DNA from: a virus
Reading direction: 5' to 3' (one strand)
IMG/VR virus record: IMGVR_UViG_3300027573_000094
Location: 1 to 30,444 of that record
Length of the DNA stretch: 30,444 bases
Part shown: positions 22,992 through 30,444 of the stretch, piece after piece
Numbering within the stretch: position 1 is the stretch's first letter
Layout of the letters: each line of letters begins with the position of its first letter
Notes under the pieces: generated by a model
What the model saw: only the letters and a program-made list of their open reading frames with translations
The model's database searches: none
What the model was told of the DNA's origin: nothing
Made by a program: the position numbers and the translations under genes

Positions 22992-23228
22992 ATGAACGGA
23001 AAAATAAAGAGAATTTCGATAGGGGTGGAAGTGCCGAAACAATTTCATTATGGCTGTAACTCAGTGTTCCCTATATACATAGACAATAAGCGCATTGAGA
23101 CCGTGATAAACAATATAGAAGAAACTGAGAAGTTCTACTTTATTTACGCAAAATACGACGGAGAGGTGCATCTTTGGAAGAAGATAGGCAAACACGAATA
23201 TATTTCTGTAGAATATTTTATAGACTAA
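22992..23228 (+). CDS. Hypothetical protein
   Basis: A 78-residue soluble protein, predicted beta-rich (KIKRISIGVEVPKQFHYGCN, FYFIYAKYDGEVHLWKKIG). It has no signal, membrane helix or known motif. It lies 12 nt after the decayed gene and 31 nt before the GroES-like gene, on the same strand. A virion or assembly role fits its neighbourhood but is only inference. Confidence 0.6.
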   Translation: MNGKIKRISIGVEVPKQFHYGCNSVFPIYIDNKRIETVINNIEETEKFYFIYAKYDGEVHLWKKIGKHEYISVEYFID

Positions 23229-23259
23229 ATCTCACTAAAAGTATCAATTAAATTAATCA

Positions 23260-23829
23260 ATGGAATCAAATATTAAAAGTCCGTACAAATTCATCGTAAG
23301 CCCACACGGAGGACAGTACGTAGACACAAAGAACGTGGACGGAGTTGAATTAGTGGTAAACACCTCTATAGAAAACGCGGAAGATGTACAAAGAATAGCA
23401 GTCGTGAAATCTGTGCCGATAGGCTATAAAGGGGATATTCGCGCCGGAGATTTGGTCGTTATTCAGCATAACTGTTTTAGAGTCACATTCGACGACAGCG
23501 GGATTCCGAGACAATCTGACAATCACATCAAGGATAATCTTTTTGGCATCACAGCGGACATAATCTACATGATAATCAGGGACGGTGAGAAGATAGCGCC
23601 GGATGATTCAATGTTTATAGAGCCTATCATTACGTACGATGAGTGGCATGGATATAAAGCGATGGATAATATCGGAATCGCTCGCTATGTAAACAACGAC
23701 ATGAAAGCGCAGGGAATAAATCCGGGAGACAAAATCGCTTTCAAGAGCTATTCGAATTACGAGTTTGAGATTTTTGGCGAGAAACTCTGGCTAATGAAAA
23801 ACAGAAGGGTTACTGCTAAATTGGAATAA
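23260..23829 (+). CDS. Probable tandem GroES-fold protein
   Basis: A 189-residue protein that appears to hold two GroES-like barrels. The C-terminal part (NPGDKIAFKSYSNYEFEIFG, then EKLWLMKNRRVTAKLE) lines up with the end of the window's own GroES (EGDFVLYDSYKTSPLSIGG): both have GD, SY and I-x-G before a final strand. The N-terminal half has RIAVVKSVPIGYKGDIRAGD and LVVIQHNCFR, a similar barrel entry. It could be a gp31-like co-chaperonin that replaces or assists GroES for a large virion protein, or a structural protein that reused the fold. It is the last gene before a strong bidirectional terminator. Confidence 0.45.
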   Translation: MESNIKSPYKFIVSPHGGQYVDTKNVDGVELVVNTSIENAEDVQRIAVVKSVPIGYKGDIRAGDLVVIQHNCFRVTFDDSGIPRQSDNHIKDNLFGITADIIYMIIRDGEKIAPDDSMFIEPIITYDEWHGYKAMDNIGIARYVNNDMKAQGINPGDKIAFKSYSNYEFEIFGEKLWLMKNRRVTAKLE

Positions 23830-23832
23830 ACA

Positions 23833-23862
23833 AAAAACCCGCTTCTTACGAGGCGGGTTTTT
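23833..23862. terminator. Bidirectional terminator
   Basis: AAAAACCCGCTTC (23833-23845) and GAGGCGGGTTTTT (23850-23862) form a 13-bp stem (one G-T pair) with a TTAC loop. It lies between the rightward gene ending at 23829 and the leftward gene ending at 23885. Confidence 0.85.
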
Positions 23863-23884
23863 CTTTTCCTGAACACTTCAAATA

Positions 23885-24214
23885 TTAGTTGTGGATAATA
23901 TTGAAGTGAACTTTTGCTACCGCATTCAATGCGACAGTCGGGTGTACGTTTGTGATTGTTACAGAAAACGATCCTCTTGCCTGATCCTGAATTCTAACAA
24001 TAGGCGCCCCAGCACCTGCGTACTGTAAAGCTACTTGGATTTCAGTAATCCTTTGGCATTTTGTGTTGTTGATTGTAAATGTTGTTGATGCTCCTGCTGC
24101 CGCCGTTGTAAGCGCGAAAGTAGTGATAACTCCTTCGTAAGCGTTTGCTCGAACAGCTGTGGATACAGAAGTAATCTGTGTAACATTTTTAATCCTGCCG
24201 TTGTTAAGTGCCAT
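23885..24214 (-). CDS. Small probable virion (decoration-type) protein
   Basis: A 109-residue protein, neutral to basic, rich in Ala, Thr and Val (MALNNGRIKNVTQITSVSTA, VITTFALTTAAAGASTTFTI). It looks like a single beta-sandwich domain and has no signal. Such compact Thr/Ala-rich proteins are often capsid decoration or head-fibre proteins. It is encoded leftward on its own, between two terminating units, behind an element (TACTTTTA) resembling the virion-gene promoters, which suggests strong independent late expression. The family is not recognised, and the role is inferred from composition and promoter. Confidence 0.55.
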   Translation of the reverse strand: MALNNGRIKNVTQITSVSTAVRANAYEGVITTFALTTAAAGASTTFTINNTKCQRITEIQVALQYAGAGAPIVRIQDQARGSFSVTITNVHPTVALNAVAKVHFNIIHN

Positions 24215-24245
24215 GTGTTTATGGTTTTAGTGTGTTAATATTATG

Positions 24246-24253
24246 TAAAAGTA
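24246..24253 (-). promoter_or_regulatory. Leftward promoter resembling the virion promoters
   Basis: On the reverse strand AAAAAGTAT precedes TACTTTTA, 32 nt before the ATG at 24214. It matches the TACTTTTG elements at 10260, 27779 and 30352 except for the last base. Confidence 0.45.
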
Positions 24254-24264
24254 ATACTTTTTAT

Positions 24265-24924
24265 TTATATATGCTTCCATAGCTTACGACTTAATATGCA
24301 GCTTATCGTATCTCTATCGACTCCATATATCTCTGCTATTTCTCGTTGAAACATATTTTTTCCTATAGCCCTGATTTCAAGCACCTGTTCTTCTGTTAAT
24401 TTCGCTCCACCATGCTTTGATCCTTTTTGCGGTTTTAGCAATCCAGTATCGCATGCGTGTTGTATGTTTTCAGCAGTTGTACACCATTCTAAATTGTCCT
24501 TACGATTATCCCACTTGATTCCGTTTTTATGATTGACAAATGGTTTATTTTCAGGATTCGGTATAAAGTGTAAAGCAACTAAACGGTGTACCATAAATCT
24601 TTCTTTTTCTGAATCTTTATGTAGAGCCACAGATAAATAACCGTCTTCCATTTTTGAAAGATGCAGCCTTCGAGGAAATACGTAAATATAGCTTTTCACG
24701 CCTCCTGCATCACTAATGTCATAAATGCCTTCATATCCGACAATCCTTGTCCATTCTTCTCCCTCGACATCAGAGGGCGGAATTGTTGTGTACTTAGCAA
24801 GAGATTTAGCTTTACACTTCTTACATTTTGCACGAAATCTAATGATTCCATTTTTAAGTTTATCCATTGGAAATAGCTCCAATGGTTTTATCTCGTTGCA
24901 AGTATTGCATTTTTTTATCTCCAT
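24265..24924 (-). CDS. NUMOD4-HNH homing endonuclease with zinc knuckle and HTH end
   Basis: I chose the ATG at 24924; an ATG at 24981 would add a stretch lying in the paired leader. The 219-residue protein begins MEIKKCNTCNEIKPLELFPM and has CxxC...CxxC (CNTC, CKKC), a zinc-ribbon-like start. NUMOD4 follows (EEWTRIVGYEGIYDISDAGG), then the HNH core (VHRLVALHFIPNPENKPFVN, DNRKDNLEWCTTAENIQHA). The end is a helix-turn-helix (VLEIRAIGKNMFQREIAEIY, GVDRDTISCIL). The core is paralogous to the 19955 endonuclease. It lies upstream of the small virion gene, on the same strand, and divergent to terL. Confidence 0.85.
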   Translation of the reverse strand: MEIKKCNTCNEIKPLELFPMDKLKNGIIRFRAKCKKCKAKSLAKYTTIPPSDVEGEEWTRIVGYEGIYDISDAGGVKSYIYVFPRRLHLSKMEDGYLSVALHKDSEKERFMVHRLVALHFIPNPENKPFVNHKNGIKWDNRKDNLEWCTTAENIQHACDTGLLKPQKGSKHGGAKLTEEQVLEIRAIGKNMFQREIAEIYGVDRDTISCILSRKLWKHI

Positions 24925-24936
24925 AAAATAGAAAAA

Positions 24937-25006
24937 CCCGTAAATCAAGAGGTCGTAGTCTCTATCCTTACGGGAATTCAAATGATGTTTTTATTTCGGC
25001 TACGAC
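24937..25006. other. Interleaved inverted repeats between HNH gene and terL
   Basis: CCCGTAA (24937-24943) pairs with TTACGGG (24968-24974), and GTCGTAG (24952-24958) pairs with CTACGAC (25000-25006). The two pairs interleave, so an RNA could form a pseudoknot, or the DNA could be a pair of protein-binding sites. On the reverse strand it lies in the leader of the HNH gene; on the forward strand it is upstream of the terL promoter. Confidence 0.4.
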
Positions 25007-25038
25007 TCCGAACTGCAAATATACTCACAATTATTCGT

Positions 25039-25046
25039 TATTTTTG
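25039..25046 (+). promoter_or_regulatory. Probable promoter of terL
   Basis: TATTTTTG, matching TAnnTTTG, lies 32 nt before the terL ATG in an AT-rich leader. There is no clear TTG -33 box. Confidence 0.4.
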
Positions 25047-25078
25047 TCTTAAATGTAATTTGAATTAAATCTAAATAA

Positions 25079-27727
25079 ATGAAAGACTTATCAAAGGATG
25101 TCGAGTACGCAATATCAAACTGTATTGATGTATTGAATTACGATGTAGATATTGTCGGAGTCAAGAGTGAGAAGTTACAATCTGTAATGTCCTCCAAGAT
25201 AGACACGTTTGCTTCTGCCAAAGAATTAATACTTACCTGGGAAAACTCACTGAATGCTCCAAGAGAAACCAAATTAAGGAAATATGTTCAGGATTTGGTA
25301 GACGCAGGAGAGAACGCTATTGAAGTACTTAGGTTTGCATTAAGAAAAGACATTGATCCGAATGAAGTGGATCCTGAGCGCCACGGTATCGCTGCAAAGG
25401 CAAAACCACTGATTTTTAAGGCAATCAGTGAAATTAACTCAGGAGTTATTCAATTAAGGATGCAACTTGACGCAGGTAAAATTGACTTAAAAGCAAGGGA
25501 GTTTACGAGATCGTTTCCGGAGAAGTTTGCGAATCAGGAATTCTTTCCTGAAAAAGATTATTACAAGGAATGGTATGACGAAGCCACTGACAGTGTAATG
25601 CTTTGCCCTCTAGGAACTAAAGGTGAGATTATAAATCTTAGCGGACTGAACATCATGCTTCCTAAACCTCCGCCGAAAACAAAAATCCTGTTCCATAAAC
25701 TGCCAAAGGAAGAACAATACTGGAGACGTACAGAGGTTCCGAAAGGACTGACTGTTGATACGGAAGACCAATTCACGGAATATATTTTAGAGGAATTCAG
25801 AAGACGTAGAGAAGGCGTTTGGTTTTACAATAACGGAGTCCCTGTATGGCTTACTCCTGCGCACTACATGGCGCTACAACACATCAAGATGCTTGATACC
25901 GGCGAATGTATGGATTTCAGGTTCGCACAAAGGGATATGTTTTATTTTACAAGAGCTTGCGACGTTGACCAAAGATGCTTGGGTGAATTTTTCGTAAAGT
26001 CAAGACGTACCGGATTTACCTATCAGATTATTTGTGAGTACATCAATGACGGTACAATGATGGGGAATTCAAGATTAGGTATGATTTCTAAGACAGGGGA
26101 AGATGCTCAGGAAAACTTCCTGAAAATGGCCTATGGCATTCAGAATCTACCATTCTTTTTCGTTCCGGTAGTCAAGGGTAAAATTGACAGCAAGACGGAA
26201 ATCGAATTTGCAAAACCATCAGATTCCACCAAAACTTCAAAGAAAAAGAAAGACAACAGTACTGATGATTACCTGAATACTTTGCTGAACTGGAAAACAA
26301 CCACTGAGTCGGCTTATGACGGACTTCGTATGAAGAAACTGTTTGTCGATGAAGCATCAAAACCATTACCGCCTTTTAACTTAGAAACGTATTTTGGTAG
26401 GGTAGCGCCAACGGTAAATAATGGTGGACGCATAGTCGGGAAGCTGTATTTTGGATCGACGGTTAATCCAATGTCGAAGGGAGGAGACAAGTTCTACAAG
26501 ATGTATTTAGGCTCCATTATATCCAAGCGAGACAAAGACACCAATAAGACGGCAACAGGGCTTTATGCTCACTTCTTAGCAGCTCACCTGAACATGGAAT
26601 TGTTTACGGATAAGTACGGAGTATGTCATACAATGGTGTTGCCTGGGGAATCTTTCCTTAATGTTTACGGGGATAAAATCTCACAAGGCTCCATACAGTA
26701 CCTTGAAAATATCCGTAGACAGAAAAGAAAGCAATCGCCTATTCTTTACAACGAGGAGTTGAGAGCAAATCCGATGACAGTTGAGGAAGCATTCAGGGAT
26801 GAAGCAAAAAGCAGTCTGTTTGATTTGGAGAGGCTAAATGACCAAATCGCCTACAATAATGACATGGAAGTTGAGCAGACTCTTGTCAGGGGTAATTTTT
26901 CATGGAAGGACAACATAAAGGATTCAGAGGTAGTCTGGACTCCTGCGGCACAGGGCAGATTCCTGCTGTCATGGATTCCGCCAAAGGAACTTCAGAACAG
27001 ATGGACAACGAAAGCTAATCCGTTTGGAGGCCAGAGCAGGTATCCTTTGAATGATGATTTAGGAAGTTTGGGAGTCGATAGTTACGATATTGATGCAGTT
27101 CAGGATTCACAGCTTACAAATACGGAGAATGGCTCGGAGTACGACTTAGGCTCTAAGGGCGCTATTCACGGAGTAACCGGAATGACGATGAAAGACGCAC
27201 CGAGCAATTACTTCTTTCTGGAATACATTGCAAGGCCACAGTCTGCAGAGATATTCTTTGAGGACGCTTTGATGGCGACGGTATTTTACGGTATGCCGAT
27301 TATGATTGAGAGTAATAAGGCGAGGATTTTATACCACTTTAAGAATCGCGGCTACAGGGGCTTCGTGATTACACGTTTTGACAAACCTGCTAATAGATTA
27401 TCGCCAACGGAAAAGATGCTCGGAGGGTTGCCGTCAAACAGTGAGGACGTGATACATATGCACGCAAATGCCATCGAACTATACATCAATAAGTATGTAG
27501 GTATTTATTCTCAGGGGCAAGATGTTGTAGCTGCCCGTGAAGAAGGTGAAATCGGAAGCATGCCTTTTAATCGTACGCTTCGTGACTTTTCTAAATTTGA
27601 TTTACGAAACAGGACAAAGCATGATGCAACCATTAGTGCGGGACTAGCTCTTTTGGGGTGTAACCGTAAGTCTTACACGGTACAGCAAGTGAGTAAGTCA
27701 TTAGATTTCAAGATTAGGACGTTTTAA
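25079..27727 (+). CDS. terL: Terminase large subunit
   Basis: An 882-residue packaging motor and nuclease, long for TerL because of an N-terminal extension of about 180 residues. The ATPase has an atypical Walker A, VKSRRTGFT (residues 306-314), and a Walker B, LFVDEAS (421-427), with the catalytic Glu425. The RNase H-like nuclease shows GVDSYDID (665-672; metal-binding Asp667) and IESNK (Glu744), and probably an Asp in HDATISAGLALLG near the C-terminus. The SRRTG form of Walker A is seen in several Bacteroidota phage terminases. It precedes portal in the normal order, 78 nt away, with its own promoter. TerL cuts the concatemer and drives DNA into the prohead. Confidence 0.9.
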   Translation: MKDLSKDVEYAISNCIDVLNYDVDIVGVKSEKLQSVMSSKIDTFASAKELILTWENSLNAPRETKLRKYVQDLVDAGENAIEVLRFALRKDIDPNEVDPERHGIAAKAKPLIFKAISEINSGVIQLRMQLDAGKIDLKAREFTRSFPEKFANQEFFPEKDYYKEWYDEATDSVMLCPLGTKGEIINLSGLNIMLPKPPPKTKILFHKLPKEEQYWRRTEVPKGLTVDTEDQFTEYILEEFRRRREGVWFYNNGVPVWLTPAHYMALQHIKMLDTGECMDFRFAQRDMFYFTRACDVDQRCLGEFFVKSRRTGFTYQIICEYINDGTMMGNSRLGMISKTGEDAQENFLKMAYGIQNLPFFFVPVVKGKIDSKTEIEFAKPSDSTKTSKKKKDNSTDDYLNTLLNWKTTTESAYDGLRMKKLFVDEASKPLPPFNLETYFGRVAPTVNNGGRIVGKLYFGSTVNPMSKGGDKFYKMYLGSIISKRDKDTNKTATGLYAHFLAAHLNMELFTDKYGVCHTMVLPGESFLNVYGDKISQGSIQYLENIRRQKRKQSPILYNEELRANPMTVEEAFRDEAKSSLFDLERLNDQIAYNNDMEVEQTLVRGNFSWKDNIKDSEVVWTPAAQGRFLLSWIPPKELQNRWTTKANPFGGQSRYPLNDDLGSLGVDSYDIDAVQDSQLTNTENGSEYDLGSKGAIHGVTGMTMKDAPSNYFFLEYIARPQSAEIFFEDALMATVFYGMPIMIESNKARILYHFKNRGYRGFVITRFDKPANRLSPTEKMLGGLPSNSEDVIHMHANAIELYINKYVGIYSQGQDVVAAREEGEIGSMPFNRTLRDFSKFDLRNRTKHDATISAGLALLGCNRKSYTVQQVSKSLDFKIRTF

Positions 27728-27778
27728 CCATATATAGAAAAATAATATCATAGTGAAAAATATCATAAGAAAAAATTA

Positions 27779-27786
27779 TACTTTTG
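27779..27786 (+). promoter_or_regulatory. TACTTTTG promoter of the portal gene
   Basis: ATAAGAAAAAATTA precedes TACTTTTG, followed by TTAAAAC, 20 nt before the portal ATG. It is almost identical to the element at 10260. Confidence 0.6.
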
Positions 27787-27805
27787 TTAAAACAACTGAG
27801 CAGTA

Positions 27806-30247
27806 ATGACAGAGAGCGATAACAAGGTTAAAATAAGCGCAAATGTGGCCTATCCGTCACAGTTGGCTCCATACGAGGAAAAGAAACAGACTGAATGGGG
27901 ACTACAGTTGGCTAGGTCGATTGAATCTGATTGGTTTTACGGCTTCACCAATGCCGGCGGAGTATTGAATTCAAAGTTCAACACCCAACGCCAGGACATG
28001 CTTGAAAGAAGACTGTATGCTAAAGGCCTGCAGTCGATGGATAAATACAAGGATAATTTCAAGGCGAATGGCGACAAGTCATTTTTGAATTTGTCCACCA
28101 AGCCGATTTCGATTATTCCAAAATTAGTTGACATAGTTGTAAACGGAATGGTTGACAGGGGCTATGCTATCAAGGCAACTTCTGTGGATCCGACAGGTTA
28201 CGATAAGAGACTTGCTTTCAGACAGGCTGTTGAGACAGACATGGTTGCCAAGGAATTTATAGACAAGGCGAAGGAAATGTACGGGGTTGATGTTTCGGCA
28301 TCGCCTATGCAGGAGCTTCCGGAATCTGAGGAGGAGCTGAATCTTTACATGAACCTTACCTACAAGCAGGAGATTGAGATGGCTCAGGAACTGGCCATTG
28401 ACCAGGTGCTTACAGAAAACAGATACAACGATACCACGGATTCCCTGATAAAAAGAGACCTGACAGTTTTGGGGGTTGCATGGGCGAAACACAAATTTGT
28501 TCCGGAAAGAGGGATTGTTGTGGAGCATGTGAATGCCGAGAACAAGGTGCAGTCGTATTCTGAAGACCCTTATTTCAGGGACTGCTTCTACCATGGTGAA
28601 TACAAGACAGTGCCTATAAGCGAAGTTTTGACAGAATTCCAATGGCTGAATGAGCCTAAATACGAAGAACAGAAAAGGCAGGTTACAGAATCAAGTCAGG
28701 CATGGTGGGATTACAACCTTATGGCAGAGAACGACAGGATTAAAGGAACCACGAATCTTTTATACTTCACTTACAAGACCACAAGAACCAGAGCAAGTAA
28801 GATTAAGGAAAAGAAAACCGGAGAGAAGATTGTTTCGAAGGCATATTCTGAATTCGACGAAAAAGCCCTGAAGAAAGGTCAGAAAAACGATTTCAAGAGA
28901 GTAGCTGTAGAGGAAGAAATAATCTTTGAAGGAGTTTACGTGCTTGGAACAAACCTGATGCTTAAATGGGAATGTGCCGAGAATATGATACGTCCGAAGT
29001 CTAACAGACAAAAAGTAATAGACCAATATATAGGAGTGGCCCCAAACAAGGAAAGAGGATATATTGATTCTCCGGTTGCGAGGATGATACCTGTTGAGGA
29101 CAAGCTGAACATACTTGAGCTTAAGGCAGAGCAGATTATTCAGAAAATCAAGCCCGACGGATTCATCATTGACCCGGACGCTATTGCGGAACTTGATTTT
29201 GGCAAAGGGAATGTGCTGACGGTTCAGAATATGGTTGACATGTTCGAGCAGACGGGTAGTATTTTTGCGAGAAGCTACAATTCAGGCGGCGATCAGATGT
29301 TTTCAAAACCAATCACCGAGCTTAAAACAGGTGACTCACTGGCAAAACTGTCCTCGCTTATACAACTGAAGGCTCAGTACATGGACCAGATGAGAGACGT
29401 GATAGGTCTGAACAAGGTTTCGGACGCTTCGACTCCAGACAAGGAAAGTCTGGTGGGAGTTCAGAAATTAGCCTCGTTAAATTCAAACATAGCCACAAGA
29501 CATATCCTGAGAGGGGCAAGCGATATTACAAAGAGAATGGCTGAGGCTATCACTTACAGGGTTGCTGACCTTTTGAAGTATTCTGACTTAAAAGACGATT
29601 TCGCTATGAAAATCGGAACACAGTCGGTACAGATACTGGATTCTGTGAAAAATCTTCACCTGCATGATTTCGCCATTCACCTTGACCTTGAACTTGACGA
29701 CGAGGAAAGAGCAAAACTAGAAGCGGATTTAACTCTTGAAATACAACGTGGAACGCTCTCTTTCGAGGACAAATATAAAATTCTCGCCATAAAGAACTTT
29801 AAATACGCCGTAGAGTACGCCTCGATACTTAGGTCCAAGCGAGAGAAAAAGAACCAAGAAATTAAGGCTCAGGAGTACAAGATACAGGCAGACGAAAACA
29901 TCAGAGCAGCTACAGCGGCCAATGAGTCCAAGATGCAGACAGAGCAGGCTATAGGTCAGATCAAAATGATGCTTCAGCAGGCTGTGAACGAAGGGGAAAT
30001 CAATAAAGAGCGTGTTCGCGGAGAAGAAGAAAGAAAGACTGTACAGGTAAAAGGTCAGTACGACATCGAGATCGCTCAGATGAACGGCGGAATTCAGGTT
30101 CACAAGCAGAATATGGCTGAGGACAGGAAAGATGACAGAACAAAACTTCAGGCTACTCAGCAATCAGAACTGATTGACCAACGTGCTAAAGACAAGGGGC
30201 CGAAGGATTTTGAGGATGATTTTGACCTTGGAGATTTCGAGATATAA
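27806..30247 (+). CDS. Portal protein
   Basis: An 813-residue protein, the size of portals of crAss-like and related Bacteroidota phages. The N-terminal part holds the portal-like segment TKPISIIPKLVDIVVNGMVD (about residues 98-117) followed by helical stem and wing regions (EMAQELAIDQVLTENRYND). The conserved region MRDVIGLNKVSDASTPDKES (near residue 530) is typical of this portal type. The last 130 residues are a long charged helix (EKKNQEIKAQEYKIQADENI onward) ending in an acidic tail (DFEDDFDLGDFEI). The portal forms the dodecameric ring through which TerL pumps DNA. Neighbours fit: terL before, a head gene after. The call rests on size, segment pattern and order. Confidence 0.8.
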   Translation: MTESDNKVKISANVAYPSQLAPYEEKKQTEWGLQLARSIESDWFYGFTNAGGVLNSKFNTQRQDMLERRLYAKGLQSMDKYKDNFKANGDKSFLNLSTKPISIIPKLVDIVVNGMVDRGYAIKATSVDPTGYDKRLAFRQAVETDMVAKEFIDKAKEMYGVDVSASPMQELPESEEELNLYMNLTYKQEIEMAQELAIDQVLTENRYNDTTDSLIKRDLTVLGVAWAKHKFVPERGIVVEHVNAENKVQSYSEDPYFRDCFYHGEYKTVPISEVLTEFQWLNEPKYEEQKRQVTESSQAWWDYNLMAENDRIKGTTNLLYFTYKTTRTRASKIKEKKTGEKIVSKAYSEFDEKALKKGQKNDFKRVAVEEEIIFEGVYVLGTNLMLKWECAENMIRPKSNRQKVIDQYIGVAPNKERGYIDSPVARMIPVEDKLNILELKAEQIIQKIKPDGFIIDPDAIAELDFGKGNVLTVQNMVDMFEQTGSIFARSYNSGGDQMFSKPITELKTGDSLAKLSSLIQLKAQYMDQMRDVIGLNKVSDASTPDKESLVGVQKLASLNSNIATRHILRGASDITKRMAEAITYRVADLLKYSDLKDDFAMKIGTQSVQILDSVKNLHLHDFAIHLDLELDDEERAKLEADLTLEIQRGTLSFEDKYKILAIKNFKYAVEYASILRSKREKKNQEIKAQEYKIQADENIRAATAANESKMQTEQAIGQIKMMLQQAVNEGEINKERVRGEEERKTVQVKGQYDIEIAQMNGGIQVHKQNMAEDRKDDRTKLQATQQSELIDQRAKDKGPKDFEDDFDLGDFEI

Positions 30248-30255
30248 ACCAATAT

Positions 30256-30298
30256 GGCCGATATGCCTCTCGACGAAGCACACTTTATCGGCCTTTTT
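30256..30298 (+). terminator. Terminator after portal
   Basis: GGCCGATA (30256-30263) pairs with TATCGGCC (30286-30293), followed by TTTTT. The 22-nt loop is long. An 18-codon frame (MADMPLDEAHFIGLFLLK) starts at 30254 and runs through the hairpin; it is probably chance. Confidence 0.75.
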
Positions 30299-30351
30299 CT
30301 ACTTAAATAGACGATTTCTATAAGAAAAACCTTTACGATAGATTTTTTTTA

Positions 30352-30359
30352 TACTTTTG
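30352..30359 (+). promoter_or_regulatory. TACTTTTG promoter of the next head gene
   Basis: A T-rich run, then TACTTTTG followed by TTG, 34 nt before the ATG at 30393. CTATAAGAAAAAC lies upstream, resembling the ATAAG-A-rich block of the other two copies though at a greater distance. Confidence 0.55.
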
Positions 30360-30392
30360 TTGTAATAATGCAATTAAATCTAAATCAATAAT

Positions 30393-30444
30393 ATGCCAAA
30401 CGAAGAACAGATTGGGACTGAGGAAAATTTGGAAACTCAAATTG
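30393..30444 (+). CDS. Start of the next head-module gene (partial)
   Basis: A frame opens at ATG 30393 and runs to the window edge: MPNEEQIGTEENLETQI. The start is acidic and polar, as in scaffold or head-assembly proteins that usually follow portal. It has its own TACTTTTG promoter after a terminator, which suggests a distinct and probably strongly expressed unit. Too little is visible to name it. Confidence 0.6.
   Translation, partial: MPNEEQIGTEENLETQI

Noticed and set aside
24925-25010. Group I intron core near GGATAGAGACTACGACC on the reverse strand
   Set aside because: A GACTA-like element is present, but no partner S element or split host gene was found.
28124-28642. 172-codon reverse-strand ORF inside portal
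   Set aside because: Shadow of the portal coding sequence; composition is atypical and there is no promoter or coupling.
29729-30163. 144-codon reverse-strand ORF inside portal
   Set aside because: It arises from the charged helical C-terminus of portal read backwards, giving a Leu/Ser/Phe-rich product.
30254-30310. 18-codon peptide through the portal terminator
   Set aside because: It coincides with a strong GC stem and T-run; the simplest reading is a terminator.

Overview
The window is a stretch of a tailed double-stranded DNA phage that infects a member of the Bacteroidota, most likely a Flavobacteriia host. Four things point there: A-rich start regions with no Shine-Dalgarno sites; host-type promoters of the form TTG-N19/21-TAnnTTTG; an ArdA, PhoH and HU/IHF-like gene set; and adjacent large-terminase (882 aa) and portal (813 aa) genes of the size seen in crAss-like and related Bacteroidota phages. 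The crAss-like link is an inference from gene sizes, order and the IHF-like gene; the diagnostic genes (giant RNA polymerase, major capsid protein) lie outside the window. No integrase or lysogeny repressor is visible.

Layout. 1-618: a leftward unit with a small hypothetical gene and the 5' part of an ardA anti-restriction gene. 720-2012: about 1.3 kb without convincing genes, AT-rich and T-poor on the + strand, with degenerate direct repeats (TATATATAAAAGG-type) and a cluster of GTGGGACAG repeats just upstream of a helix-turn-helix gene. 2013-7202: rightward, mostly tightly packed or overlapping small genes (HTH proteins, phoH, AT-hook protein, lipoprotein, tiny membrane proteins, HU/IHF-like), interrupted by a 335-nt untranslated segment with a good candidate structured RNA. 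7203-7500: two short promoter-plus-hairpin units. 7501-8268: an AP2-type homing endonuclease. 8323-10174: a leftward groEL-groES operon in reversed order. 10332-23829: the fibre and lysis module (collagen-like fibre, two holin-like proteins, GH19 endolysin, a probable unimolecular spanin, large adhesin-like fibres with YadA-like and lectin-like repeats), with three mobile endonuclease genes among the fibre genes. 23260-23829 is a probable tandem GroES-fold protein. 23885-24924: a leftward unit with a probable virion protein and another HNH endonuclease. 25079-30247: terL and portal, followed by a terminator, a promoter and the start of the next head gene.

How it works together. The left part carries host-takeover and DNA-metabolism genes, the right part virion assembly. 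The phage has its own chaperonin pair plus a further GroES-like protein, perhaps to fold fibres or capsid proteins. The lysis cassette is complete: holin candidates, endolysin and spanin. A recurring TACTTTTG promoter with an upstream A-rich block precedes the fibre, portal and downstream head units, and a variant precedes the small leftward virion gene, suggesting coordinated virion expression. Mobile endonucleases are dense (five); one has split a lectin-like fibre gene and leaves a stop and a restart codon at the junction. Another fibre gene is broken by what looks like a single-base frameshift, and a small gene downstream has lost both its start codon and its frame.
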